Notes: generated from the letters alone by a model not told the origin. Positions 35,001 to 47,423 are shown, counted from the first letter of the stretch. The stretch: DNA of 64,000 nt from Diphasiastrum complanatum (GCA_029204225.1 MU831881.1:1-64000), one strand, 5' to 3'. A program made the numbers and translations.

Positions 35001-38000
35001 CTTGATTCATAGATTGATTTTAAAGAGTTCCAAGGATGCTTGTGAATCTATTAATGGAGAATTGAAGGAAGAGGTTTATAGGGAGCAGCCATAAGGTTTT
35101 GAGGCTGAGGGCTAAGAGCATCTGGTGCTTTGTACGGGTTAAAGCAAGCTCCCAAGGCATGGTACAATCATATTGAAGCATAATTTTGAGAGAAGTATAT
35201 CTGACTGTTACTTGTATGTTTTGAGGGAGAAAGAGGACACAGTGATTATTGTCCTATATGTTGATGATCTAATCATCATAGGTAGCAATAAGTTGCTTAT
35301 TGCTAAGGTCAAAGATCTTTCTCGTGAATGTGACATGAAAGATTTGGGCTTGATACATTATTACCTAGGATTAGAAGTTTGGAGGAAACAACATATTCTT
35401 TTTATATCCCAGGCAAAGTATGCAAATGAGCTTTTTCGAAGGGTCAATATGCAAGATTGCAAGCCTATAGCCACTCCCAGTGACACAAGTAATAAGCCAT
35501 CCATGGCTGATGGGACACTGTTTGAAGACGAAACGCTCTATTGTCAATTGGTGGGCAGCTTGATGTACCTTACAAATACCAGACCAGACATTGCACATGC
35601 AGCTGGCGTTGCAAGTCAGTTAATGAGTAACCGACAGAGGCACAATGGAAATCAGCCAAGCGAATTCTGAGGTATGTAAAAGGAACTTCTACATATGGCA
35701 TTGGTTAGACAGATGATGGAAACCTTCAGTTGGAAGGTTATTCTGATACGGATTGGGCGCAGGAGACAAGGATGGTTGTAGATTCACAACAATTATTCAT
35801 TTCACCTGGGTTCTGAAGCAGTTTCTTGGTGCAGCAAGAAACAACCTATGATAGCATTGTCTTCGACAGAAGCTGAGTACAAGGCAACTACGAGGGCCGC
35901 TTGCAAGGCTATGTGGTTGAGGCGCTACCTGACTAATATGCTGATTGCTCAAAGTGAGTCCTATAGTGATGTATTGTGATAGTTGGAGTTGCATTCAGGT
36001 TGAGAGGAATCCTGTATACCATGCCAAGACAAAACACATTGAGGTTATCGAGCACTTTATATGGGAGAAAGTGCACAGTGGGGAAATTCAGCTTGAGTTT
36101 TGTGGCTCTGAAGATTATACGCTGCAGGCATCTTTATGAAGTCGCTAGTAAAGAGAAATTTAGACAGTCTTTGGGTGTTACATTAAATAAGATAGCCATT
36201 AAGGGGTTGTACCCCTAGTGGCTCTAGGCACTTTACATGGTTTTATGTTATGCATTCATCGTGGGGCAATCCAATTGTAAATACATTGTGCCGACCTTTG
36301 TAAGTTAAAATAAGTAAGTGCAAGTTGAGTCCAAGTGGCCAAGTGTGCATGCCATGTGGCATATGTAGGTGATTTCAAATGCTATTGGGCTGAATCTAAG
36401 ATTCTAACAATCAAGAACATTGAACACTTTCAATTCTGGAAAATAGTGGATAGCCATAGAACAACAATCCTCAAGAAAGAGAAAGCTAAAATTGAGAGAG
36501 AAACATCAAACTTTGTATTGCACAAAATGAATCCCTAACTATTCTCCTAATGTGGAGAGATACAAATAGATGGGTCATGGTAGATGTAAACGCTCAAGAA
36601 TGGAGAGCCAAACACTAACAGCCCATGGAATTGAATAGCCAACGAATGTAACTTCTCCATGGTATTGAATATGAAGTGTCAAACTCATATGGACTCTAAA
36701 GGCCATCTTTAAAATGGGCCCTATGAACTTAGAAGGTGAATTAACATTAAAACTAAAGGACCCCAATGGGTATACAATATTGGTATGGTCTAAGTTTAAC
36801 ATACCCAAGACAAGATTCCTATTGTTGTATAAGAATTAAGCATGCATATTGTGTGGCTTTATTAAGATGGCTTATGTAAAAATAATTTTATCTAGCTTTC
36901 TTTTAAGTTCTGAATTTAGAAGTTGACTGCGAATGATTTTGAAATGGAGTTCCAATTTTTGAATACTTATTTTTGGTCAATTGTGATATGTTCAGATATC
37001 TTCAAACCAGATCCAAGCTTCCTGGACAGTGAGAAGAAATATGAAGATATAAAGAAAGAGATTTTAGGTGAAGAGTCAGATGATGATGCCGGGGGGGCTG
37101 AAGATGAGTCGGCTGAAGATTCTGAAGAGGACGAAGACGAAGAGAGCGAGGATGAGAAGAAGATGACGATTCATGACGAAACTGAGACAAATCTTGTGAA
37201 TCTTCGTCGAACAATTTACCTTACGATCATGTCTAGTGTTGATTTTGAAGAGGCTGGTCATAAACTGATGAAGATAAAGCTTGAACCTGGGCAAGAGGTA
37301 GTGAAATTTTTTTTATGTTGTTGAATTTTCCAGTTTCTTGAAACTAATGCCTTGTCTGCAAGGCATTTTTGAAAGGCTTTTATCTACTTGTGCAGAAGGA
37401 AATGGTTTTGAAATTGAAGCTTTTTGCATATCCTGAAAAATGAATTCATTTTTTTAACATTTTATGTGTTATTTAGGATTGAATATCAATTAGCCTATAA
37501 GCTTGTTAAGATCAATAATGTATAAGAATTCATAGTTTGAATGACAGGTTAGGTTGACGTAGTTAGTGGTTTACTGAAGTCTCTTTAATGGTATTTCAAG
37601 GTTGGCTGCTCTCCTGTTACACATTTATGTTTGAAATATTGCATCAAGTTTTACTTGTTTATGCTAAATTTGCAGTTTTTCCTAAACTGCGTGCTACATT
37701 TTTTCTAAAACAGATGGAGCTGTGTGTTATGCTCTTAGAATGTTGTAGCCAAGAGAGAACATACTTGCGATATTATGGACTATTGGGGCAGAGATTTTGC
37801 ATGATAAATCGAGTTTTTCAAGAGAATTTCGACGAGTGTTTTGTGAAACAGTATTCCATGATCCACAGACTTGAGACAAATAAACTTCGCAATGTTGCCA
37901 AATTTTTTGCTCATCTTTTGGGGACAGATGCTCTTCCTTGGCAAGTTCTTGCATATATTCGTCTTACTGAGGAAGACACAACGTCATCGTCTCGTATATT

Positions 38001-38969
38001 TATCAAGATTCTGTTTCAGGTTAGGCAGACTCTTATGGTCATTTCACTTGTAGTACAAGTTTACTGATGTAGGTGCTAGAGATAAAGTCTGCCTGCTTTT
38101 TGACTAGATTATTGCATTGTATTACCATGTTTTTTTGCTTAGTTGACAGTTGGTTAAGATTAGTAGTTTTCTTTAACCCCAACTTGATCCTTAGCTGGTT
38201 ATACTTTTTCTTATAACAAGGGTTATCTTGAGGTTTGTAGCTCTCTTCATTCCAAATCTGATCAGATTGCCATAGTTGATTATACTTTTTGTTGTAGTGA
38301 GGATTATGATGAGTTGCACAGGCATGTTCCTTTGTGTTGTTTGCATATGCTTTGCATGCCAAATCCAGCAACCCTTTTGCTTGTCTGCTGCTTTGTTTCT
38401 TCCTCATGTAGGAAAAACATGTAGATTTTGATTCTTTGCTTTGTGATTTGTGTTTACTTCTAGCCTAGCTGCAAAGTTGCAGTTTGATAGCTACCCCAAT
38501 ACAAGTAAAAACGGACATCATGTAAGGAACTCCATCCATTATCTTTTGCATCTGATCTCCACCCTTTGTGTACTGTCTGCAGGAGCTATCTGAGCATCTT
38601 GGTTTGCGGAAGTTGAATGAAAGGTTAAACGATCCACTTGTTCAAGAGTCCTTTGATGGCATTTTCCCAAAAGATAATCCGAAGAATACAAGGTTTGCTA
38701 TCAATTTTTTCACCTCGATTGGTTTAGGAGGTATTACCGATAGCCTCAGAGAGTATCTGAAGAACATGCCACGCCTTATCATGCAACAACAAAAGCCCAT
38801 TGAGAGTGAGAATGATGATACTGGATCATCAGACGCATCTTCAAATGAAAGCACAAGCGAGAGTGAAACAGAAAGTACCGATACAGATTCCATTGACGTG
38901 GATTCAAATTCAGACAGTGAAAGTGACGGCAAAGACTCTAAGCCAAAGAAGAAGAGAAGGAAGCAATGA
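26003..38969 (+). CDS. CWC22: Pre-mRNA-splicing factor CWC22, nine coding exons, 975 aa
   Basis: Coding exons: 26003-26340, 26651-27848, 28082-28204, 28322-28388, 28502-28605, 34109-34211, 36996-37297, 37714-38019, 38583-38969. All eight introns are GT-AG and the joined exons give 2928 nt with no stop before TGA 38967. Residues 1-390 are an Arg/Glu/Ser/Asp-rich RS-like region; ~393 begins the GGVYIPPFK motif leading into the MIF4G domain (~405-611, with [15 protein letters not shown] and [18 protein letters not shown]); an acidic segment follows (~665-695); the MA3 domain starts near 713 ([20 protein letters not shown]) and runs through [18 protein letters not shown] and KNPK-type [16 protein letters not shown]; the tail is Ser/Glu/Asp-rich ending in a basic KKKRRKQ. 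CWC22 is a nuclear spliceosome protein that binds eIF4A3 and brings the exon-junction-complex core to spliceosomes. Introns 5 (5503 bp) and 6 (2784 bp) contain transposon remnants. The gene looks functional. Confidence 0.95.
28606..34108 (+). other. CWC22 intron 5 (5503 bp)
   Basis: Opens gtaatc after ...AIRKANFQ and closes ttcttgtag before GHPAVLP. Apart from a minus-strand Copia fragment at about 31390-32420 the content (28606-31390, 32420-34108) has no recognisable reading frames; it is AT-rich and probably consists of old degraded insertions. Confidence 0.85.
31390..32420 (-). pseudogene. Degraded Copia pol inside CWC22 intron 5 (antisense)
   Basis: Minus-strand translation from right to left shows [15 protein letters not shown] (32395-32350), the segment after integrase in Copia, and near 31560-31430 [27 protein letters not shown], the reverse-transcriptase core with YVDD read as HVDD. 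Many stops and frame changes separate them. Order and spacing fit a single old Copia insertion, opposite to the host gene. Confidence 0.7.
35050..36205 (+). pseudogene. Copia E reverse transcriptase and RNase H inside CWC22 intron 6
   Basis: Traces of VYREQP.GFEAEG (35070) lead into [20 protein letters not shown] and [12 protein letters not shown] (about 35255-35290, YVDD intact), [43 protein letters not shown], then in other frames [15 protein letters not shown] and [10 protein letters not shown], and a distorted HIxxxxHFI.EK. The purine run attaagggg at about 36196-36204 is the likely polypurine tract, with tgtacccctag opening a possible LTR. The frame breaks after 35670. It lies in sense orientation in the intron. 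Confidence 0.82.
36206..36900 (+). repeat. Possible Copia E 3' LTR, end not defined
   Basis: Starts tgtacccctag directly after the purine tract of the Copia E fragment and is non-coding. No second copy is available and the downstream boundary is unknown. Confidence 0.35.
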
Positions 38970-40700
38970 CACACCAGGTAATATTCTTCCAGGGATATTT
39001 ACCATTTGCCACAGGCATGCATACCAGGAGGTTGGAGTTATTTTGGCTGGAGTTCAGATAGCAGCTTGGCTGGTAAGATGGGGGTGCTCTATGTATAATT
39101 ATTATATGAAAAATAAGCAATTTCAAGATTTATTTTGGTCATTTTATTTGATCGAAAACCCATACTGAATTCATATGAAATTCCTCATGTGGGCTAGCCG
39201 GGCGTTTGTTTAGCTGTGAAAGGCTGGATAGAACCTCCTATGAAAGCATGAGAGGATTGGTCCTTTTAAGAGAAGGATGTATTAGGATGCAGCTACGAGC
39301 ACTTACGAAAGATTCTTTTTCTTTCATATAATGAAAACAGGTTCTTGTAATCTTGGGAAGAGTTGGGGTGCTATTACATAACTCCTTACATGGTCTATTA
39401 GCCTTCCTCAAATTTCTGTGTTGCATTTTGTCAATAGTAAAGTACATGGTTTTTATCAATAAAAATGACTTGACAATGGAGCAAGCCAATCTGATCTTCA
39501 AATCATTATAAAAGCAGTACCTGATTTTTGCCATCATCCTCTCGAGTCTCGTGTTGATCACCATCACACTAGTCTATAAAATAAAGATTATCTTGATGGC
39601 ATCCATTTGGAATCTCAAATTTGTTAATTCAACCTTACCGACCAATCTCAAGATTTGCACGTCTTTTTAAAGGTAAAAAAAGGTCAAGAGTACTTTTGTT
39701 TTTTATAGAGAGAACCCTGTGAAAACAAATTTTTAATCTATTTGTTATTTTTAGTGAGTGCTTTTGGGGCAAATTTCAGCTATTCAATTCTTGATGATCT
39801 ATTATTTTTAGCAAGAATATCCTTCAAATTTTTATCCAACTAAAGCATTCTAGATTCGACATGTGTTGATCATGGCCTGCTCTATTACCAGGTTGAAAAA
39901 CTCATGGAACAATGCATTTACATCATTATGAGAGAAGAAATTACAATGATGAGAGGTTGGCGTCTCTTCACATTCGGTCCTGCCAAGGTCCTTCTACACT
40001 TTAAGGACTGGACTTCATCAATTACAACTCACATAGGCTCATAGGCCTACTTGTTCATTGTAACCTAGCAACTACACGTGATTACATATGAAGAATAAGT
40101 ATACTACATGAGTCATCATGTTGCATTCACTACACTTAATAACTTATATCTGAAAGTGCAATATCATAATGCAGGGTAGCATCTAAATTTCAATTTGCAT
40201 GGAGGGATATGTTCTCTTACAAAACCTCGAGATTTCATACAAATCATAACGATACCTTTATTTGGCACACAAACCATTGGTATCACACCAAGTCCCACTC
40301 AGCATGGTGACCCTTAGTTATTATGTCAAGTCATCAATTAAGCCATATCTCTCAAATGTAGTGGATGATATATGCCCATGAACATGTAGACCCCAAGTAT
40401 TCTTGTTTTGCAAGATTCAGTCAATTGCTGCTACAAATTACAGCACAATAAGAACGTGAAATTTACTCAAGAGAATTTGTCATGACATTTCTTTTTCAAA
40501 GAAAGATTTTGAAAAAATATGAACGAATGGGCCAACTTTAATACTTGGCAGAATAATTCACCAAAATGAGATTCATAGTTGCTACAAGTCTACAAAAAAA
40601 CTAGTATGCCACAATTTTGTTCAAAAACATTCTCTTTGTGTGAACGTACATGAGATGAAACTTCATTTTGAAATGCATAATGAGCCAAATTAGTGAATTG
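38970..40700. other. CWC22 3' UTR and intergenic spacer
   Basis: The first ~150 bp should be 3' UTR; cacaccag|gtaata at 38971-38984 could be a 3'-UTR splice donor. No reading frame or transposon motif was recognised from 39170 to 40700. Confidence 0.5.
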
Positions 40701-42225
40701 GTAAAACCTCCATGAAGTGATAGATTTTCTATCCGCGACAATCATCGTGAGCTCCCACCGTCCCCTCTGCGTGTCCAAGCAAGTCATCGTCATGAAGAAC
40801 ATGATGGAAGGACCAAATGCTGTCTACAATTGGGCCTCGTTCCTCGTAAAAGAGTTGCAGGCTACTTTCAAGTGCCCCTCATGGATCACCTGCGGTGGTC
40901 TCATCACTGTCATTACATTCACACACTTGGAACATCTAGGTGTTAGAACGCCCACACCCACCTCTCCATTCGCTAGCCTATCCTCACAAGATCCACTCGT
41001 GCAATTGTTGGCTGGCCACTTTGCCTCCTCACCTACGCCATCTACTCACACATGCACCAGTCCCACTCGTTCCTCTCCCCTACTTCAGATCATGTCCCCT
41101 GTACACAGCCCCATCCGTCCAGCTGCCTCTTCCCCGATCTCATCAGCTGTCACAACTTCCATAGTTTCTTCCATCGTTTCTCCCATAACTACTCTAGCCA
41201 TCACCACGTCATCCCCCCTCGCTATCAGTATACCACTGACCTCATCTTCCATTCGTCCCACAGTTGTTTCCACCATCGCATCTCTAACTACCTCCATTGT
41301 CACCCCTGTTCTGGTAGCCGTATCCACCGCCACTGTTCCACCCATCACCACCATCTATGTCACCATGCCTCTCCCACCACCCATCGCAACTTTGCCACCT
41401 TCGGCCGACTGGGACACTCAAGATTTGGGTTGTTGGACTGCCTTAAAGAGCCTCCAGCAATAACTCCACCGGATGCTCTATGAAAGAGCTACTGAGCAGT
41501 CTTGCGACCAATTAGTGTAGGGCAACGGCGCTACAGGCCTTCACTGATCAAGTCGCGCAGTTGAAATGAGAGCAAGAAAAAGAGAGGACATAGAGCTAGT
41601 CCAGCAACTCAAGGACCAATTGAAGAAAGCAAAACAAGCAGCTCAACAACATACACAGCTCGTGTCCAAACTTCAGACCGAGCTCATCCAAGAAAAGACC
41701 ACGTGACAAACATATCAATCAGACCGCCAGCACCTTATGCTGAAACAGACAATGCTAGAGCATGAGCGCGAATCTCTCAGAGCCACCGAGAGATCGCTCA
41801 AGGACTACATCTGCCAACTGGAGCGCAATGTTTCAAAAGAAAAGATGGAGATGCAGAGAGCCCAATAACTTTACCACCCAACAGGCGGCCTTGGAACTGA
41901 AGGTCCAGCAAATAGATCAGCAAGTGTAGGCTACACTAGACCAAATGGTAGCAACGGCAGAAGAAGAGACACCGGCCGCCCAAAAACTTAAAAAAAAACG
42001 GGCCGAGTATTATAAAGACCACCTTGCTCGGGTGCTATAGACCTATCAGGACCAATGCAAACTTCATGATGTTGTGCTCACCACCAAAGACACAGAGCTG
42101 TCAACCCTATGCACCATGCTCCAAAAAGACGAGCAAACACTCAAGGTGACTGAAGGCCTGCGCACCTTGAAGAAGACATTCACCGCCGTTCTAGAGTTTT
42201 TCACTGCTCTAGACGACAATGTACC
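40700..42225 (+). pseudogene. Second ORF-X/ORF-Y-like cassette (same-strand arrangement)
   Basis: From 40717 a 248-codon frame has a globular part with VYNWASFLVKELQATFK, matching the antisense ORF-X at 8.1 kb, then ~150 residues almost entirely Thr, Ser, Pro, Ile and Val. After the stop at 41461, other frames give KDQLKKAKQAAQQHTQL, QTMLEHERESLRATER and EYYKDHLARVL, a long coiled coil like that of ORF-Y (8.9-9.5 kb), ending with LRTLKKTFTAVLEFF near 42200. Stops and frameshifts break the second half. In the first cassette the two parts are on opposite strands; here they are consecutive on one strand. Function unknown. Confidence 0.5.
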
Positions 42226-42461
42226 ATTTACTTTTCAGTATCTCATTAGACTAGCTTTTTATTATTTTTCTCTGCCTTTCCCAGCTTCCCCCCTCCTCTA
42301 ATTCAGACATCATTTAGATTTATCTCGAGCGCGGACATGTTAGGATTGACAAGATATGTGGTGGTGGCTTCGGCCTGAACGGGAGGGAAGCCGAAAAAGA
42401 AAGAGAAAAATAATAAAAAGTTGAGTCTAATGAGATATTGAAAAGCAAATGGTAGATTGCC
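42215..42461. repeat. Inverted repeat, arms ~80 bp, loop ~85 bp
   Basis: 42215-42296 and the reverse complement of 42380-42461 share accattt(a/g)cttttca(g/a)tatct (broken by few mismatches), cattagact and tttttattatttttctct. The transcript would fold into a long imperfect hairpin. It overlaps the end of the coiled-coil frame. Confidence 0.8.
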
Positions 42462-43737
42462 ACACCTTTGGCCTGAAGCATGTCTCCACACCTTGTATTT
42501 TTTTTAAAAAAAAGAAAAGAAGTCTAGAAAAAGTATCAACGGACTCACTTTATTTTTCTTGTTTTTAATGTTAATTCATTTGCTTTTTCTTATTTTTATT
42601 TATTCTTTTAATTATTTATTTATTCTTTTATCTATTTGTACAAACACTTTTCTTGTTTCCCCCCCTCTCAACCTCACTTTTGTTGCTGAAAGTTTTTTTT
42701 CTAACTTTTCGCCTAGTCTTTTCCCCCCTCTTGTCTATACCCCTTTTTCCCTTCCTTCCGCAGCGGTCTCACATCCCCACTCATGCCAACGCCCATGAAA
42801 TACGTAGGTGCCAAGAGAATGTCACCAAATTTGTAGCAGGGAAATGTAGAAGATTATGGTGAAGATTTTTCTAACGAATTCCAGATGCCAAAAGAGCCTA
42901 ATGGATATCAAATAAAGGAATCGTGCCGCCAAACTACATCAAGAGCGTCGACAAGTAATCGAGATGGAGTTCCAAAATCCAGATTTACTGGGAACGCCAA
43001 TATTAGAAGGTCAACAAGTCACAGACCGGCCAACGCAAAAACAAAGTCCAGCGCCTCCCCAACATATCTTACGACGATGGGGGAGGTAACCGAGTGTAGA
43101 AAGAGAGAGTATCCGCGGTAAGCAGGGAGAGAGATAGAAAGGCCTTAGGGTTAGGCCTTAGGGTTAGGACTATAGGTAGGTAAGGTTTTTTTTTAAAAAG
43201 AACTTCTAAATGAAGAATGTGAAAAAAAATTACAAGGAAAACAAAACTTTAGAGTTGAACATTTGAAGTGCTTCTCTCTTAAATCCAACAATTTTTTTTT
43301 TCAAAATTTGGCAATTCTGATCCATCTCCACTAATTTGATCATAACTTCCTCAATATTGATCCAAATCACGAAACTTCAGTACCTATGAAAAGTAACAAC
43401 AAGCTCTATCAGTCTATAGGATCAAATCAATGATTGAATGTGATTTGATAGATCAAATTTACAACAGAACATGTCTAAAAATTTTGAAGAAAAAAAACTA
43501 GCGAAACTAGAGCTACAAATCAAGATTTGTTCTAAACTAGCCTAACCTTGTTTAACTATTTTTTAAATATGTGTTACCTTTATAAATAACCTTAATTTAA
43601 AAAAGAAGCAAATTAAATAAAAAAAATTAAAAAAATGAACACAAGCACGTCAAATTTTGTTATGATTACAAGGTACCCTGCATGAAAGGCAAGGCCAACA
43701 ACAAGGATGTGGTATTTTCCCACAAAGGCCTTGCCCT
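42462..43737. other. Unassigned, T-rich then AT-rich DNA
   Basis: Pyrimidine- and T-rich to about 42780, then unassigned, with short telomere-like ttagggttagg units at 43145-43171. No gene is supported. Confidence 0.5.
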
Positions 43738-44438
43738 TGTGAAGAATTGCCAAAAATTGACAAATCTAGCTTGATCAAAGACCATGTAGAACATTGTAAA
43801 TATTGTGTATAATTGGGTTCCACACATGTAAGGCCAAGATGCCACGTGGCAACCCACTCCTAATATAGGTTAGGTCAAGTCAAGAGAGTTGCTCATGTCT
43901 ATTTGGTGGTCATCCCCACTTTATAGGACCTACACCTAAGTTTAAGGTGAAAATTTGACCAACTAGCTACCTACCAAGCATAACTCTAGGATCTAGGCTA
44001 GGGTTTCATTTTAGGTCAAGGAGAGTGAGTTAAATTCCTTATTACATGCTGGAAATCCACCTAACTTCAAGAAGGAAGTCGAATTTGCTATGTATTCCCT
44101 CTCTCCATAGTGAGAAGAAAGAAAATTTTTGGAGTTCATTGGCAATCTCAAGCTAGTTCACTATGTACATTGAGTTTTTGTGATCCATATGAAACCAAAT
44201 CAATTTCTACTTGTTTCTCAGGTTGCAGACCGTACTACAGCATGTAGTATACACGTGTGGGCTCGGATTTCAATGTTTATCAATTCTTTTGATTGTTAAT
44301 GCTTGTTGTTTGTCAAATTGCCAATCTAGATCAACTTTTTTGTGTCTAGTTTTTTGATAGATTGTCAAGCAAGCATCCAGTCACTCTTGTGGATCTTTTG
44401 TAGATCCATTTATGGTCCTAAAGTACAGTACTTTCACA
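43738..44438 (+). repeat. LTR of the non-autonomous Copia (701 bp)
   Basis: TG...CA boundaries, primer-binding site immediately after, and a partial second copy at 47424-47612 (gaagaattg(c/t)caaaaattgac onwards). It contains tatacacgtgtggg near 44249, the same type of CACGTG palindrome as in the Copia A and B LTRs. Confidence 0.9.
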
Positions 44439-45236
44439 TGGTATCAGAGCCAAGTACAAGAGCATAAGCCATTGATCTAATGCAAATCCATTTTTAGCAA
44501 GTTTTGGTGCTAAAAACTAGTATTGAGAGGGCAAGCTAGAATCTTGATTTTGGTGAGGAGATTTGATCCCAAACTTGGTAGGGGTCCAAATCCGTACTAT
44601 CCACATGTGTGGGCACCTCTGAACTTGCATTTAATGCATGGTATTCATTTGATCCAAAGAAATTCAATTTGTGAGCTTTTGATGTAATTTTTGGTGGAAA
44701 TCTTAGGATAAATACCAAGATTGAGTGCCATTGATTAGATTTGACTTAGGGTCATGAAATCTAATTAATCTAGGCTGAAATCAAGTCCTCTAAACTTGTT
44801 TTACAGGTCTTGAAAGTACATCAAAAAGTGTGAAAGAGATTAAGTCATTGTTTTGTCCAAAAATAGCCAAAATTGGCAAGATTTGATTGTAAGTAGATTT
44901 CACATCATCTTATCTTCATTCCAACCTTGTGAGGGAGTGCTAGAACTGAGATTATAAGTCCATTTGTTGGATTAGAAATCTAATTTGAGTGAAACACTAC
45001 AAGAAAGAAACCTTAGTGAGTTTCTAGAGAAAATCCATTTCTCGGCAAGATTTGTTTGAAAGTAGTTTTCACTTCATCTTATTTTCATTCCAGCTTTGTG
45101 AGGGAGTGATAGAACTGTGATTATAAGTCCATTTGTTGGATTAGAAATCAAATTGAGTGAAACACTACAAGTGTGAGACCTTTGTGAGTTTCAAGTCAAT
45201 CAAATCTATTTCTTGTTTGTAGAAGTCACTAGTAAG

Positions 45237-47223
45237 ATGGGATCTGCTGGAGCATACCTTCTAGAAGGTAGTGAGAGATTGAATTCTACAAATCATGCTA
45301 TTTGGAAGGTTAGGATGGAGTCACTCTTGGTGCTCCAAGACCTTTATGAGTTCTTGATTGAAGATGAAGATGAACAACGATTTGTTGAGAGAAGTATCAG
45401 CATGTACTCGTCTAGAGAGGCTTGGGAGTCTTTAAAATCAATCTATGAGTTTAGCAACAGTTCTAGAGTTCTTATGCTTAGAAATCAAATTTTGCAAAGC
45501 ATGAGAAGTGAGGAGAGTGCACGAGATTATGTACTCAGAATCAAGTCTCTAAATAGGGAGTTGGCTTCCATTGGAGAGAAGATTCATGTGGAGAGCTTGT
45601 ACAAATTGTCCTTAATGGTCTAGGAGATGACTTTGCAAATTTGGTCCAAATTTTTGCCATCCAAGTCACTTTGCCAACTATAGAAAAATTTCATAGTGTA
45701 TTAGTGGCTGAAGAGTGTAGGATGCTCCACACAAAGGCAAGAATGAGTTCATTGTTTTTGCAGGATGGCATCAAGTTCAAAGGACAAGTCAAAGCAGAAA
45801 TGCTTCTTTTGTGGAAAGAAGGGGCATTATGCATCTGAATGCTACAACAGGCTAAGAGCACAAGTGGAGGAGGACAAACAAGGAAACCTTGCAAAGGAGG
45901 AGGAGGAGGATGAAGTAGATGTATTCTTGATGGCATCTACATTCTCACCAACAAGCAATAGCAATTCAAGAGACAATTGGTGGATCGGCAGTGGGGCTAG
46001 CTCCCACATGTCTTGTGAAAAAGGCCTTTTTCTCAACCTTACACTCTTTCAATGATGCTAAGAAGTTTTTCTTTACTGCAAGTGATGAAGAGTGTAGGAT
46101 AGATGGTGTTGGCACCATCTCTTTGTGTCTAGAATCCTCAAAATGCATGGATCTAGAAAATGTCCTTTATGTACCATCAATCACCAAGAATATGCTTAGT
46201 GTTGGTCTACTCTTAGAAATTGGTTTGGATGTCCACTTTAAGCATGGTGTTTGTTTCATCTTGAAGAATGATGTTTGCATTGCAAAGGGATTCAAACATG
46301 GAAGATTGTTTAAGTTGGAAGCTAGTGTTGCTTATGAAAGAATGAGCTTGGCAAAGGAGGAGATCACTCAAGAGGAGATCTTGGCAAAGTGTAATCTTGC
46401 TTGCATTGAGGAGGAGCATCAAAAGGAGGAAGATCTTGAGGATCAACCTCAAAGCATGAGAGTTCCAAGTGGGTCCTCAATGACAATGGCCGAGTCATCA
46501 AATTGCATGCAAGTTGTCCATTCAAGTGTGCATCTTGCAAGGGTGGTGAGCATTGGAGAGTCTACTATCTTTGAGTACTTTTTGAAAAGTAGTAGTAGAC
46601 ATGAAGTGACTTGTTTCTTACCTTTAAGATTCATGGTGTTTATTACTTTGTATGACAAGGCAATGAAATGGGATGCTTTGAAATCTATATTTGTTGTTGA
46701 TAAAGCAATTTCATTAGAATAACTATTTTTGTAATAGTTTGAATAGAGTCATAAAAGATGAAACATCATTTGTATTGGAAATATTTGGATCCACATGCTC
46801 TGTGCATGATCATTCCAATGTAAGGACCAAAGATTATCCTATTTCAATGATAGGAATAATGGTAGTGTTTTGCTCTTCAAGTAGAGATTGTAGAATCTAC
46901 TTGTTTTCCATCAAAGAAGTTGTCAATGGTGGAAATGTGATCTTTCAAAAGTGGAAGGTTTGTAAACCTGAAGAAGCACCTTTGGATCAACAACTTATTC
47001 AATTCATTGATGGTTTGGAGTCAAGTCAAGTGGAGGAGCAAGCTCAAGACCCAAGGACTCCAAGAAGGACCTTTAGTATCAAGATGGAGCCATCAAGGCT
47101 CAATCATATGGATCAAGCAAGGCAAGTTGTCTTTGGCAACATTATTTATGCACTTAATATTTTAATTGATGTATCTTCAAGTGCACAAAATGCCTTGGAA
47201 TCCATGGCTTGGCATGATGTATA
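45237..47223 (+). pseudogene. Gag, protease and shortened pol-like frame of the non-autonomous Copia
   Basis: Gag starts MGSAGAYLLEGSERLNSTNH; its UBN2-type core (AWESLKSIYEFS; LNRELASIGEKI) runs to a frameshift near 45620. A zinc knuckle CFFCGKKGHYASEC with all four ligands is at about 45795-45836, then an acidic linker and the protease motif DNWWIGSGASSHM, where the usual WWIDSG Asp is Gly. GAG-pre-integrase-like sequence follows (YVPSITKNMLSVGLLLE; GFKHGRLFKLEA), then an acidic spacer (46330-46560) and a segment with VFCSSSRDCR and KEVVNGGNV resembling the post-integrase region. At least three frame changes occur. Since the catalytic Asp is changed, the protease would not work. Confidence 0.8.
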
Positions 47224-47423
47224 GTTTTTGAAGTGTGCTACATGACACATTTAGGGAACATCTTGTAAGGGATCAGAGGTGGTGAAAGATCCTTCATGGA
47301 CATCATTCTCTATTGGAGTCTCAAAAGTTCCTTGTTTGTAGCTGGATTTTTTAGACACTTCTAAAAGCTCTCATTCATCTATTCTGAGAGTTGTAAATAG
47401 ATCAAGCTAAATTTGAGGAGGAG

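Larger units (their letters stand above)
34212..36995 (+). other. CWC22 intron 6 (2784 bp)
   Basis: Begins gtgagttttt after ...DQEIGL and ends gttcag before the IFKPDPSF exon, with a split Asp codon. It carries a sense-strand Copia RT-RNase H fragment; 34212-35050 and 36240-36995 are otherwise unassigned. Confidence 0.85.

Noticed and set aside
28297..36930. Short match 'atttagaagttgactg' before CWC22 exon 4 and near the end of intron 6
   Set aside because: Sixteen bases in AT-rich introns near splice sites; may be coincidence and has no extended similarity.
39238..39567. 109-codon minus-strand frame after CWC22
   Set aside because: No domain or homology signal seen; lies in probable 3' flanking DNA.
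41052..41483. His/Ser/Cys-rich open frame overlapping the Thr/Ser/Pro-rich frame
   Set aside because: It is the alternative frame of a low-complexity ACC/TCC-rich stretch; the 40717 frame has the ORF-X match.
43145..43171. Telomere-like ttagggttagg units
   Set aside because: Only two or three short units, imperfect and not the TTTAGGG form usual for plants; too short to call an interstitial telomere.
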